DNA of 64,000 bases from Edaphochlamys debaryana (lineage: Eukaryota; Chlorophyta; Chlorophyceae; Chlamydomonadales). The DNA lies in the NCBI GenBank assembly GCA_016858145.1, contig JAEHOE010000023.1, positions 744,001 through 808,000 of the forward strand, written 5' to 3'. Below, one piece after another: positions 47,914 through 60,569 of the stretch (position 1 is the first letter of the stretch; each line of letters starts with the position of its first letter). The position numbers and the translations under genes are program-made. The notes beneath the pieces were generated by a model that saw nothing but the letters and a program-made list of their open reading frames with translations, was not told where the DNA came from and did not search any database.

Positions 47914-50900
47914 TCAGTGCTTTGTGGGCTTAATGGCGTTCGCGTATGTAGCCAGGATCTCCTGCTCCTGCGCGTTGGCGTTCTCTGGCGGGGCCAGCCT
48001 TGAGTCAGTGCTAGGGCTGGCAATAGCACCAGGCGCCGGTGCCGTTAACGCCTGCAGCGCTGGGTTATTGGCCTGCTGCAGCGGCGGCAGCCTGTTGCGC
48101 AGCGAGCTTGAGGGCGCCAGCGACGCGCTCCCGCTCGCCGGCGCCATGGGGATGCTGGTGGGGGCCGGTGCGTCGCTGTTGTTGGAGGGCATAGTGTCTC
48201 CCCCCGAGAGGCCGGACGGGGGCGGGCCCATGGGTGGCAGCCGTCCCGGCGGCTTGCCCGCGCCGTTGACCGGCGGCAGCGTGCCAACCTTAGTGGGCCC
48301 GGCCAGCAGGGATGCAGCGGACGAGGGCACTCCCGCCACGCCCATGGCGCCCGCGCCGGTCGGGGACGCCCCGTTTGCCGGGCCCTCGCTGACTGGCGGA
48401 AGCGAGCTGCCGCTTGCTGACGGCCCAGCCTTCGAGCCGGACGCCCCCCTGTGAGGAAACCACGCGCACAGCGCAAGACCGTCAAGGCCAAACCCACAGG
48501 AAGAGCTACCGGTAGTCGATTTAACGCAGTGCCAGGATCGGCTAGCAAGTGCAGGGGAGCTCACTTTGGCGACAGCGCGGGCAGCGCGGACTTCTTCTTG
48601 CCGCGGTACGGGTTGTCGGTGAGCTCCTGGTCCAAGTGCGTGAGCACGGGGTTGCGGGCGCCCGTTTCGATCTTGCCCGTGGCACGCGCACCCGAGCTGA
48701 CGAGCCCGTAGAACCTGCGGAGGAAGGAACCAGGCAACCGAAGTTGAAAATTGAGCTTTGCCTCCGCATGCAAGGCGCACAATAGCACTCTGCGTTTCAC
48801 AACCGTTGGAGCGGGCAACGCATCGGCTCCAGTACAACACCGAACGCACTTGGAGCGTGGGTCGTAGGGTGGCACAAAGCCTGTATTCTTGGTGGTCTGC
48901 TCCCCGAAGATGGCCGCCAGGACCGAAGGCGGCTGCTGGTAGACGGGCGACTGGCCGGCCTCGCTGACCACGTCCTTGCCCGCCCGCTTGAGCTTCTTCT
49001 GGATCTCCTGCACCACGTGGTGGTCCTCCGGGCTGATCTGCCTGTGGGTGTGAGGCGCAGGACAAGGAGTTAGACCAAGCGATGGCCCACGTCGAAGAGT
49101 TGCCGAGGCTGGCGTACCCACGGCCCCCCGTAGGCACAAGCAGTCGGTCTCCGGAAGAGCTGCAAACGGGCCTTCTCACTTTTTGGTCATGCGGAAGAAG
49201 AAGTCCGGCAGCTGGCAGGCGCACGGCACCAGCAGGCAGTACCACCAGAACTGGGGCGACGGGGCCACGATGTTCGTGAAGAGGTGGTAGAGGTCCGAGG
49301 AGAAGAACAGCGGGAAGTAGCCGTAGACGATGAGGTAGAGGAACCACACGACTGTATGGGATGAAAGGGCGCGGGGCTCAGTGTGCAAGCCTTGAAGTTC
49401 AAGGGACAGCAAGCATTGCTGAGGGTAGGCCCCCATAGCATTCGCAGGCACGCATGCGGTACGCTAGCTGACGTCCCCGCAGCAACATATTGCTAATAAC
49501 CAGCTTGCGGGGTCACGCTCGTACGCCCTTTCAGCCTCAGCTCACTTTGGCTGAGCCAGATGGACAGGTGATGCACCCACGTCCACTGGTCGAGCACCTG
49601 GCACACCTGCAATTGCGGGAGGTGGCAGCGAGAAGGGGCACCAAGGTAAGGTTCTCCGGCCGTAAGGCTAAGCGTCGTAGGGCAGCGACTGATGCGACCG
49701 CCACCGGCCCTCACCTGCATGTGCACCGTGATCACCACGACCGTGTACATGAGCACACCGGTCTGCCACATGGTGTAGGGGTTCCCACTCTCGCGGTCGA
49801 CCTCCGTGGAGTTGCAGCCGACCAGCACGAACACCATGATGATGGCGCACTGGTACATGGAGGAGAGCAGCCACAGGGCGATGGCCTTGAAGTTGAAGTA
49901 CTCGTTCCGCTGGCCTGCAGTCACAGCGGTGGGCGGTGTTCAGCGTGGGGTTCTTCGGGGTTGTGCGCTAGCGTGCTTGGGGTCGGTGTGACGGTACTCA
50001 CGCTAGGCTCATGACCGCCTGCCTTTGCTTGCAAAGCGCCCCTGCCCCCAGGACCACGGTAGCCTACCCTGCATGTACAGGCCGGGGTACTTGAGACCCA
50101 TCTGCTTGTCCACGTCACGGTCAAAGATGCCGATGACGACGGGCGTGAGCGCGGTGAAGACCACGTTGAAGAGGGTCATGTAGAAGTCGTTGTAGATGAA
50201 CTGGCCCGAGAAGGCGTTGAAGCCGTTGAAGACGAAGATGGTGGTGCCGAAGAGCATGTTCTTGTAGAAGAAGAAGAGCACCATGCGTGAGATGCGCTTG
50301 TAGCTGTACCGCCCGTGCACCAGCAGCAGCGTGGTGAGGAAGCGGAACTGCGCGATAGCGAAGTCAGCCGACATGACGGCCTGCATGCCCTCCTGCCCGC
50401 TGATGCCCACGCCTGGGGCAGGGGTAGAGAGGAGGAAAACGGGTACGGATTGGGGGCGGCAACGGCCGAGGGGAGCAGGGCAGGCCGTCGGGAGGCGGAA
50501 GTATGGCACGCAGGTAATTGCACCTGCCATAACATCCATCCGCCCTCAGCACGCACCGATGTGGGCGCTCTGGATCATGCCCACGTCGTTGGCGCCATCG
50601 CCAATGGCCAGCGTGGTGTCACCGTGGTTGCGGACCAGCGTGGTGACCTGCGCCTTCTGCAGCGGCGACACGCGGCAGCACACGACCGCCTTGCAGCGCA
50701 GCCCGACCGCCAGGAAGTCCTGGTTCAGGTCCTTGGACAGGGCGTACGACAGCGCCTTGCCGTCAATCACGATGGCGAACTGGTGACGCTCGTCCTTGTC
50801 CTCCATGGCCGCCTTGATCTGTGGGCGGGAAGGGACAAAGCGTGATCAAGGGCGGTCGCAAGCCCAGGCCGAGCCTTGACCACACAACCCCCAACCCGCA

Positions 50901-53900
50901 ACCAGGTTGCGTGCCGACCACCTCACCGTGGCAATGGACTTGCCCACGGCTTCGTGGGCCAGCCTCTCCGCCAGCTCCTTGTCCCCCGCCTCCTCTGCGT
51001 CCTCCACCGCCTTCACGCCGTAAACGCTGATCGTGAACTGATGCATGGCCTCCGTTAGCAGCGAGCAGGCGAAGGCGATGTTGATGGCCGTCTCCATCTT
51101 GTCGCCCGTCAGCACCCAGATACGAATGCCCGCCATAGCGAGCGTCCTGATGCACTCCGGCACGCCATCCTGCAATAAGCGAGGCAACAACGGGAACGAG
51201 TGGGTACCCGGTACGCTTGTCAGGACTTCCGGAAAGCCAGGCCCCAAGCGGCAAGAGCCGCATCCCTTCCGCTTTAAGCGGCGCTTTACCCAAGCGCGGG
51301 GCCGCACCCCGCCATGCCCACCCCAGCCCCAACCCTCGTTCCGCACCTGCAGCTTGTCCTCAATGGCCGTGCAGCCCAGTAGCCGCAGGTTCTTCTCAAT
51401 CTTCTCGCTGACCTCCGACACCTTGACGTCACGGTCCTGCAGGGACGTCTTGGCCGCCACCCACTCGGGCTGCCACGTGTTGTTGTACCAGTCCTTGTCC
51501 AGCTCGGCGTACGACAGGCACAGCGTGCGCAGGCCCGCCGCGCCGAAGTCCTCCATGTGGCGTGACGTGGACTCCTTCATGGCCGCATTGGGGGCGTAGC
51601 CGGGGTCCAGGCGCTCGTAGATGACCGTGTCAGCGCCCTGAGGGGCGGGGGTGGAGGCGGGGGAAGGGGCAGGATGCAGTGAGGGAGAGCCAAGTGAAGA
51701 GGCAGCGGGGGGCAGGGGCAAGCAATGAGGAACAGAGTGAACAAAGTCCCTCAAAGGTGGGAGGCTGGCCGGCGCTTTGCCTGCAGCAGCCCCTCCCTGT
51801 GACCTCTTACCTTGGTGAACAGCAGAAGCTTGTCGCTGCTCTTCTCCTTGATGATCACGCTCATGCGCTTGCGCGTGGAGTTGAACTCGAGCACGTTCAG
51901 CACCTCATACTCCACGTCGTTCACGCCGCGGGCGGTGTTCTCACGCACCGTCACGGTGGTGTTGGTGCGCTTGAAGAAGAAAAAGCCGAAGCACTTGGCC
52001 GCGACCACCAGCGCGGCCTCGTCGGGCGACTCGGCCTGAGAGGAAGGAGTATGAGCAATAAGCCGGAGGTTATGAGCAAGAGTGGTGTGAGGTAGTGAGA
52101 GGACGGAGTGCAGCTTGGCGCACGGACCACTAGCTCCCTCCAACCCAACACCAGTGAAGCAGTCCAGCCGCCCAGGTCCAGAAGCTCAGATGCTGACGCA
52201 CCTCGTATTTGATCTCTTCGGGGTTGGTTGGGCCGTCCGGGATGACGGTGTGGCACACCGCCAGCAGGCGGAAGAACATTTCAACCGTCTCCGGGTCCTT
52301 AGCCGTGAACCACGCGTCCCCCATGAGCCGCTCGTCGTAGAAGTTGAAGAACCGCTCCCGCCACTTGACCGCCTCGGGCCGCTCCCGGTCGTCCAGCACC
52401 GTGCCCTTCCTGTGGTGCGCAAGGCGGCGGGAGGGCAGTCAGAACTACAGCACCCGACCTGCCTGGTAACCCACATGGCGGGCTCCGGTGGGCGAGGTGG
52501 CAGGCTTCTGGCAGCCAAGCCCCGCCCATCCGCCCGGCCGTCAACGCCCAAACACGAAACCCCGGGCGCGCGGCTGCACCTGAGCGCGTTCGCCTTCTCA
52601 ATCTCCGTGATACCCGCCCCGTACGCCACGCCCGCAATGGAGCATTTGAAGAACTCCATCACGTTGCGCGTCAGCGTGCCGGTCTTATCCGACAGGATGG
52701 TGTTCACCATGCCCAGCTCCTCGTTCAGGTTCGAGGTGCGCGCCAGCGCGGGCGTGTCCGTCTCCGCGTGGTACATATCCCTGCGCGAGGTGAGCCGCAG
52801 CCAAAGGTACCTCAGGAGGCTGGCGGGCCTTTCTTACAGGATAGCTGCCCAGCCCGTCCACGAGGGCTTTGTCCCTTCCCGCCCATGGACTGATGCTGGT
52901 GAACCGCTGACCTCCAAAGAGGTGAAGCTCCTGCAAGCCCTCTGCACACGCGAGAACCCTAGAGGCTAATCAGCGCCAACAGGGCCATGCAACTCTGCAG
53001 ATGTGATTTGGAACGCGACGAAGGAATGTCCTGGGACATGGTTGGCTAAGCTGTCTGGGCAACAGTTGTGCACTGCTGTGGCTGCCTGCCCGCCTGAAAG
53101 GGCCCTGCCAATATTATGGTCTCTGCTAAGGCCTAGGACGCAGTGCCCAGGCCAAGCCCCTTGGCTTGAACCCGTAGCCACAGCACCCCGCCCGCTGCCT
53201 GCACTCGCCTGTCCTTGTTGATAAAGCCCATGGACTGCGCAATCTTCACCAGCTCCATCGACACGTACAGCGAGATTGGAATCAGGTAGCCTGAGGGGGC
53301 GAGACGCAGGCAGCAACCAAGACATGAGGCACTGATGGTTAAAACGGCTTCCTGAATCCAGGCCAACACGTGCCCCGTCATGCCACCCGACCCAGATCAC
53401 CATCCCCAAGTGCTGGAGCCCTCCATTCTTGACGCAACAGCAAACCCACATCAGCCAAGGAGTCCCAAGCCCAGGTTGGTCCGCCTCACCGTACAGGATG
53501 AAGGCGGTGATGAAGGACGCAAACCACACGAACCCGGGGTTGTCGGGGCTGTACTCCTTCTCGGTATCCGTGGGGTCCAGGTACCAGTTTTGCAGGGACT
53601 TGTTCTTTGTCCACTGGGAGAAGTAGATGGAGGTAACCAGGCAGAAGGCGAACAGCAGGCCAAACATGAAGAAGATGATCTTGTCCACGATGCGCTCCAG
53701 GTGGCTGCGCTTAGAGGGCGCGGGTGCCGCGTTCTTGAAAATCTTGGTCTCGTGGCCTGCGGGGCCAACGCAGAGGGACCATTTCAGCTGGGGCCTAGCT
53801 CACACGTTTAGCCCGAAAGCACAGCTCTTCAGAACAGGACCCAGCACTCCGTCCATCCATTGGCTGGGATAAGCTGTGGGCTGGCACACTTGAGGCCCGG

Positions 53901-55043
53901 CCAGCTGCTGCGGGGAGCGAGGTCCTAGGCCCAGGAGGTACACACTCAGTGCAGAGCCCCTGCAGCTTGATGGGCCACGGTAGGTCCTAGCCGCTTTGCC
54001 GCAGGCATGCGAGTGGGGCTACTGCTATCGGGCCCCTGAGATCCCTTGGCTCCAGCCCCATGTTGCCGAGGGCTGAGGGGCGGCGGCGGCGGCCCCTGCC
54101 CAGCCCCAACGCCCGGCCCTCTCCCGCCAAACTTGCCCGCGTAGATCACTGCCCCCACCGCCTTCGCCGTGTTGCGCAGGTTGCATCCGCGCAGCAAGAT
54201 GGCTGCCGGGCTGATCGGCAGCGTCTTGCCGTCAAGCAGCATGTTGCCGGTGAACTGATAGAGGCGGGCGTTGGGGCCCTCACACTCTATGGTCGCCTCG
54301 CGGAACTTGATCAGGTCCAGCTGGCTGAGGTCCTTCGTCTCATCGGGGGCCTTTTTGATCTTTAGGTTGGTCTCCCCGTCCAGGTTCATGGTTTCGATGT
54401 AGCATGTCCCCTCCTCCGTCTCCGAGGTGAGGAAGAGCAGGTCCGCGGGGAACTGCTGGTCCTTGGTGACCACCACGATATCCCCCACCTTGACGTCCTT
54501 CCACGACTTCTCCACATACTCGCTCTGCTCCGGGTCAAGCACCTGCACCTGTCGGTTGTTTATTTCTTTGTCCAGCTTGTAGCGCTTGTAGTCCTCGATG
54601 CCCTCTTTGAGCATGGCAACCCCCAACACGATGATCAGGGGCGTCCAGGTCGTCCATGCTCTGCGGGGTCGGGCGCGCCTGGTGAGTGCCCGCAGCATGT
54701 TGCCCGCTGACCGGCGCTTCACGGCGGACTTACCGCACGGGCGAGTAGGGCGTCAGTGACAGCGCGGCCACGATGGTGAAGTAGATGTTTGCCACACGCC
54801 TGCAGCACACCGAAGCCGGGTGAACGCGGCACAAAGCTTCTCGACCGAACCCAGGCCCGCCCACCTGTATTGTTCAAACAGCGCCTTTGGCAGGAACGTC
54901 CATACGCTGTACTTGGTAGTGCTCGTCTCGTTGCCCGCGTAGTGCCGGTCGTGGTGCCCTGTGTTGATGTTTATGACCCGCTTCTCCTGCTCGTCGCTGT
55001 GCCCCTTGCCGGCCTTTCTGAGCTTATCGCGCAGCTTGCCCAT
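47914..55043 (-). CDS. P4-type ATPase (phospholipid flippase, ALA family)
   Basis: Eighteen phase-consistent exons: 55043-54865, 54799-54734, 54660-54137, 53756-53490, 53290-53209, 52780-52580, 52409-52202, 52035-51811, 51637-51347, 51169-50927, 50818-50557, 50412-50068, 49914-49715, 49606-49546, 49351-49180, 49041-48850, 48714-48565, 48448-47914, giving 1,400 aa. Motifs: actuator LDGETN (about 176-180), TM4 PISLYV (350-355, P4-specific in place of the cation site), phosphorylation DKTGTLT (D404) and hinge GDGANDV (835-841), followed by six C-terminal membrane segments. P4-ATPases move phospholipids from the outer to the cytosolic leaflet, usually with a CDC50 subunit, which is not in this window. 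The introns after exons 3 and 5 use GC donors (GCAAGT, GCGAGT). The last 190 aa form a Pro/Ser/Ala-rich tail, longer than usual for the family. Confidence 0.95.
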
Positions 55044-56601
55044 CCTTGCTGGGCCCCCACTCCTACGGTCGCCGAAGCGCGGCTAAGGGTATTGCAGCAT
55101 TTATGGCGCGGCCAGCGCAGTTGAGGACCTAGGAGTACAGGGTGCAGCGATGAGCTGCAGGGTGCAGCTCTATGGATGTGGATGCCAGGAGAGGCGCCAA
55201 CGAGAGGAGACGACTTCCTTGGGACTTGGATTCCATCCAAACCGTGCCTGGGTGCCTCGCCCCGCAGCCAGCAGCCCCATCTGTCCCCGCCATGTTTTGG
55301 TGCCCCCCCTGGCCCGTGCCCATGTCCCCCTCATACATGGTGCCACAACAGATGCATTCTGCTCAAGTGCATGCACTGGATGGTGCAACACCCCATTCGC
55401 CCCGTCACGCCCGGCCGCACGTCGATGCGAAGCGGGCTTTGAACTTGGTAAAGGTTCTGCCAGGTCTTAGACTCCTCGCTGAAAGCTCGCGATCACAATA
55501 GCGTACGGCTGGTAGCCTCACCTGTCGTCAGGTGGGTCGGACACGTGACGCGAGCCCGACGCTGTCCGACAGCACCGAGAGGCCGCCCAACGCCTGGTGC
55601 GGTGGGCTTGGCGCAGGCCCAGTTGCCGGTGCCCCCGCGGCCCCTCTGTAATAGTGGAGCCATTCCTCTCCAACCCTTTCCCCGAGTCCACTGTCTCCTG
55701 CAGAGGCCATTGGTTGAAGCACCCGGGCCCTGCTCCCTGCAGGGTTTCGGCCCACAAGCGTCGTGCGTCGTGCCCCAGGTACGTGGCGAGGGTCCAACCC
55801 TAACATGACTTGCACCGAACCGGCAGCGGACTGAGACCCGCTTGGGCATACAGAGGTTCTCGCACTCTCCCTGTGTGAGGCCAAGAGAGGAAGGGCCGGG
55901 GAAGCACGCCAACGCTTCCCGCCTTCCTGCAGCATTCCCCCACCCACACCCCGACCCTGGCGGACCGGAGCTTATCTCACAAACGCCGCAGTCAGACACC
56001 GAGAGAGCCCAGCATCCATCCCAGCAACAAACCAACCAGGAAAGCCAACAAGGACCACAACGCGCCTCACCCGCCAGACATCCGCCAGCAAGTCCCAAGG
56101 GGGCCTCCACGCATGAGTCCAGGGGGCCCCAGACGAGTCCCAGAGCGCCCCAGCTCAAGCCCACCGGAGGCATCACACCATCCCTGCCCCCCGCAACTTG
56201 CGCTACACCTCCGCCTTGAAGCCGAAGCGTACACGCGCGCCGCGGAAGCGCCTCCCCTAGGTTCTTTGTGCAACAAGTGCTTCACAGAGCGCCCAAGGTC
56301 CTCTAAGGTCAAGCCCACCGGCAACACGCATTCTTGGTATTCTCGCCCCCGCGCCACACCTCCTGCCTCAGCCAGAGCGCACACATGCTCCGCCTCCCTT
56401 AAGCTCCTTGCAGTAACACCCCATGAGGTCTATAGCTTGATAAAACAATGCATGTAGAAGGACGGGTACAATTTGGAATAGGTAGTTCGGTGCTCACCGG
56501 GGCCTAATTGACACCGTCTTCAAAACTTGATCACCCGTTCCCCACCACGGCCCAATACCATATCCCAGGCCCAAGCCCAAGCCGCAGGTCCGGGCCCTTG
56601 C
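55044..56601. other. Intergenic, flippase promoter side
   Basis: About 1.5 kb with the flippase promoter and the 3' flank of the F-box/LRR-like gene. Open frames on both strands lack splice support or recognisable motifs. Confidence 0.45.
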
Positions 56602-59555
56602 CTACACGCGCATTTCATCCGGCATCGCCTTCAGCACCTCCCGCACCCGAAACAGCCACCGCAGGCACTCCACGGCGCTGAGCCACGGCGCCGCCGTGTC
56701 GAGCGCGGCCTGCATGACCTGCATGCGGGGAGGCGAGCGGCAGGGGCAGGAGGCGGATGTGGTCCTCAGTAGAGCGCATGAAAGAGTGGAGAGCTGGCTC
56801 GTGCTGCCCGCAGCCTAGATGCCTGAGCGTAGCTCCCGCCGTGAAGCCCACTGCCGCCCCGCCAACACAAAACTGCATGTCCCGGAAACCCTGCAGGCTT
56901 ACCGCCGTGGTGCGCTCCTGAACCACGACCTCAGGGTTGGGGGTAAAGCTTGTTGCCGAGCCCATGCACACGATGTCGACCGCCGCGCCCTGCGCCGCCG
57001 CCGCCGCCGCCAGCGCCTTGCGCATCTGCGCAGCGTGGTCCTCCCCGCACTCCACCAGCAGCGCCGAGGCGGGGCGCAGCAGCAGCGCCCTGCGCTCCTC
57101 GTAGCGGTCCTCCCCAACATAGGCGGAGTAGGCGGCGTTCCGGCGGCCCCTGGGGAGGACGCCGGTGAGCCACGTGTGAGCGCCTGCCAGGTCTTCGGGG
57201 ATGTGGTCGAACAGGGACCCGTGGGCCACGATGGTCCACGTGTGGGGGCTGGAGTAGTAGAAATCGCGTGCGGACCGCTGAGTCTCGAACGGCTCGTCGC
57301 GGTGTGCCTCCAGCAGGCCCCCCACCACCTCCGCCAGCACCGCCTCAGGCTCGGGCAGGCGAGGGCCGCTGCCGCCGCCGCCGCTGCTGCCAGCCCAGAC
57401 CGCCGCCGTCGCATCCCGTGGTGCCGAGCTGGCCGCCGCTGGCGCCGGCCCCTGCCCGGCCGCCGCCGCCAGCAACGACGTGTCCACGGTGACTGGGAGC
57501 AGCACGCCACCGATGATGGGCTGCTCCAGCGTAACGCTCGCGGGCACGCCGAACAAGTGGACCGCCAGCAGCGCCGCCGCCAGCGCCGGCTCCTGCGGCG
57601 CGCTACGGTGCAGGTGCAGCGCGCGCAGGTCTACGCCCGTGCAGCGCCGCCGCAGCGCACCCAGCGCAACCTCCAGGTCCACGCCCCCTTGGGCCAGGAG
57701 CGGTGTGGGGGTGTGCAGCGCTGGCAGGCTCAGCCTCTGGAGCCGGTCGGCCAGCCGGCCAGCCCGGGCCAGCCGATGGGCGATCAGAGCCAGCATGCCC
57801 ATGCAGCCGTCGTACTGGATCTCGCGGATCAGGCCGTCCCGCAGTACCAGATCCAGGCTGAGCTCATCTCCGTCCCTGGTGAAGTAGTACTCCTTGATGC
57901 TCACGTGCTGCGCGGGCGGGGCGCGTTGGGAGGGCAGTGGACGCCAGGGCAGCGGCACGGGGTTCGACGTGGTCCACCAGCCGGGAAGCGCCGAGGCCCA
58001 AGGGCCACCCTGTCTACCCCTTGAGCGCTTAGGCCCCATCCTGCAGGCACGGCCCCCAGGCCCCGAGCCGGCGTAGGCCCAGCCTCGCGCACGTCAGGCG
58101 GCCACCCGTCGGAAAGCGCCAAGGTCCCAGGGCCACACTGCTTATCCCTAAAGCGCTGAGGCCCCATCCCACGAGTCCCTCCCTCACCTGCATGGCCGCC
58201 GGCAGCCCCTCCAGCAGATCCAGCAGCGCCTCCGGGGGGCTCTGGCGGCCCATCATGAACGAGAGCTCCTGCCGCGGCATAGGCAGAGCATGGCAGGAGG
58301 GGCGTACCGTAGTTAGGGCGGCGGTGTCCACGATGAGGCACAGCCACATGCGTCTGGACGGGGGCCCCTCAGGCCAAGGGAGCGGCCGCCACCGCACGCC
58401 TCGCCGCACCGGTCCATGAGCTCACGACGTGCTAAGCGGCACGTGAGCTGCAACGTCAGCGGGCTCCGAACTTGTACGTGTCAATCGCAAGCTCACCTCG
58501 AGCGACCTGAGCTGCCTCAGGGCCTGTGCGGTCGTGGTGCTCAGGTGGCCCTGGACAGAGCCATGCATTTCGTCCGGTGCCACCGCCAGCCGCCGCAGCC
58601 CCTGCAGTGCCTCCACGCCCGACAGCCAGTCGCCGCAGTGGGGCAGCGTGAGGGCCTCGAGGCGGGGCATGCCAACCGCCAGGGCGTCGTACATCTGCCG
58701 TGCGTGTACGGGTACGGCGGTGTGGTCACCGCTGTACAACACCGCGCTCAGGTGCAGCTCCCGCAGGTTGGGCAGGTAGTTGGAGAGCGACGAGATTGCG
58801 ACTACAGGGTGAGAGGGGCAGAGGAGGTCTCTGTTTCTGCAAGCATGCCAGGGCGAGGACTTTTGCCACCGCAGGCAGTTTGCGAAGACGCGACCTAGGG
58901 TGGAGGCTGTAAACTTATGACGACGCACCCGCCGGCACTTGGAAGGACTTGCACTTCTCCGAGCTGCACACGTGTAGCTTGGTGATGCGCTGGCGGGCGG
59001 CCAGGGGTACGCCGATGAAGGGCAGCGCCAGCAGCGGTCCTGACTCGAGCGCCGCCTGGACGGGGTCCTTCATGGCCTTCCGGGTCCACGGATTCAGCTC
59101 CAGCGTCAGCTCCGACACGCGCGGCCAGCGCTCCAGCGGTGGCGGGGGCTGCGGGCGGCACATGCAGGGGCTGGGGATGAGGAGGGATAGCATGGCGAAG
59201 AGCCGCATTGCATAGGCAAGCCACGAGGACCTTACATGGGGGCCGGGGACCACCTCGGGGGAACGTGGGGGCAGGAGGGTAAATCGGCACGGCGGGAGAC
59301 AGCGTAGGCCAGGCCCCAGCTTACCAGCGAGCTGTTTGCGCTCTCTGCACGCAGGCAGACGTGTGTAACGTGTCCATCCACGAAGTCGCGGAAGCACTTG
59401 CAGACAAGCCGGGCGTCAGCATCCGCCGGGCATTCGCCTTGCAGGACTGCCAGCAGCTCTTCAGCTGCTGGTACACTGATTTTCCTTAGCACTTTAGCTA
59501 CGGTGGAGTTCCCGTCGTGTGCAGCGGCGTCAGGCTCCGACGCGATGTCGGCCAT
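56602..59555 (-). CDS. F-box/LRR-like protein
   Basis: Six phase-consistent exons: 59555-59325, 59148-58929, 58801-58497, 58268-58188, 57907-56903, 56718-56602, giving 652 aa. The N-terminus (EELLAVLQG then ARLVCKCFRDFVDGHV) looks like a degenerate F-box: Leu-rich helix, then the VCK-F-F pattern. LRR-like segments follow, e.g. LPNLRELHLSAVLY, MPRLEALTLPHCGDW, LQGLRRLAVAPDEM. The second half is Ala/Leu-rich with WTIVAHGSLFDHIPE-type sequence and no domain I can name. The gene ends FRVREVLKAMPDEMRV after an intron with donor GTAAGC; reading through it would append unrelated low-quality sequence. A role as a substrate adaptor of SCF ubiquitin ligases is possible, but the F-box match is weak. Confidence 0.6.
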
Positions 59556-60081
59556 TGCGCGGGAACAGTGGAGCGACGGGCTTGTCACGCTGAGCGACTC
59601 GACATTGCCCAGCGCTGTGTGTACAGCCACACGACAAATAGATCTGCGGGTATCTGCTCGCCCTGTCTTGACGCTCTAACGGCACGTCCTTCCTACGCAT
59701 ACACAGCGCCGCCCGGGCAGCCCACTGCGCGACCCACATGCGAGTTCCAGCCCTGGCTCCACGCGCCCTGAGGGCCATGTTCATGCCTTCAGAGGTATTG
59801 AAGAAAGCCCCGTAAGGCCTCACCTGGACACCCACCCGTTTCGGCCGTTTGGGCCCCCCCACTCCCTGGATCCTCCCGGGGTCTGCACTTTGCTGGCCTG
59901 CTTTTCGCGTCTGCCAGTTCCCGTTCCCCCCACTCCCTGGATCGAGCATGCCGCCGAAGGCACGGACCCTAGCCTTGATTCTTGCTTGGGTTTGCTGATG
60001 ACCGCAGACGTTCAGCGGGCGTCCTGGTCAACCCTCTGGTGCTGCTGGGGTAGGCACATGAACAAGAAGCAGTACCTCGGA

Positions 60082-60086
60082 TTACA
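60082..60086 (-). terminator. Probable TGTAA poly(A) signal of the cell-wall protein gene
   Basis: TTACA on +, about 485 nt downstream of the stop at 60570. Confidence 0.45.
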
Positions 60087-60192
60087 GGCCATTCCAGGCA
60101 CGCCTGTGCACAGGGCTTGACTTCTGCGGCGGGGTTTCCGCCGGCGGCCAAGCGCAGTACCGCTCACAGCATTCATTCAGGGCACTCAACCA

Positions 60193-60224
60193 GACCCTAT
60201 ATACGCTCGCCAGTATATAGGGTC
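60193..60224. repeat. Perfect palindrome with AT-rich stem
   Basis: GACCCTATATAC (60193-60204) and its exact reverse complement (60213-60224) around an 8-nt loop, in otherwise GC-rich sequence. Confidence 0.85.
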
Positions 60225-60569
60225 CGGTCCAACCCGTATGTACACGCGACAGCTCTAGACACGATCTATGGAGAGTTAGAATGACGCTACCCAGCAGATG
60301 TGCCAGGCGATGCTATGCAGCTATGGTCACACGCGTTGCGTGAAACCTCACCCCTAACCTACGCGTCCCTAGGACAGGTACTCTTCGGCATGCAGCCCAT
60401 CTCTCATTCGACTAGCTCAGTTATCGGTTGCATACAGTGAACAGGGCCAAACTTGTCAGTCCGCGCGCAATGCTGCAAAATGGCAACAGGCCCCAGAAGG
60501 CCCCAGACGTACGGCAAGTGCATGTGGCCCAAGCCGTGGTCAGGTGCCACGGGACGTCTCGTACAGCGC

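Larger units (their letters stand above)
59556..60569. other. Intergenic, F-box gene promoter / cell-wall gene 3' UTR
   Basis: No gene recognised. Includes a TGTAA on - at 60082-60086 and a 12-bp-stem palindrome at 60193-60224. Confidence 0.45.
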
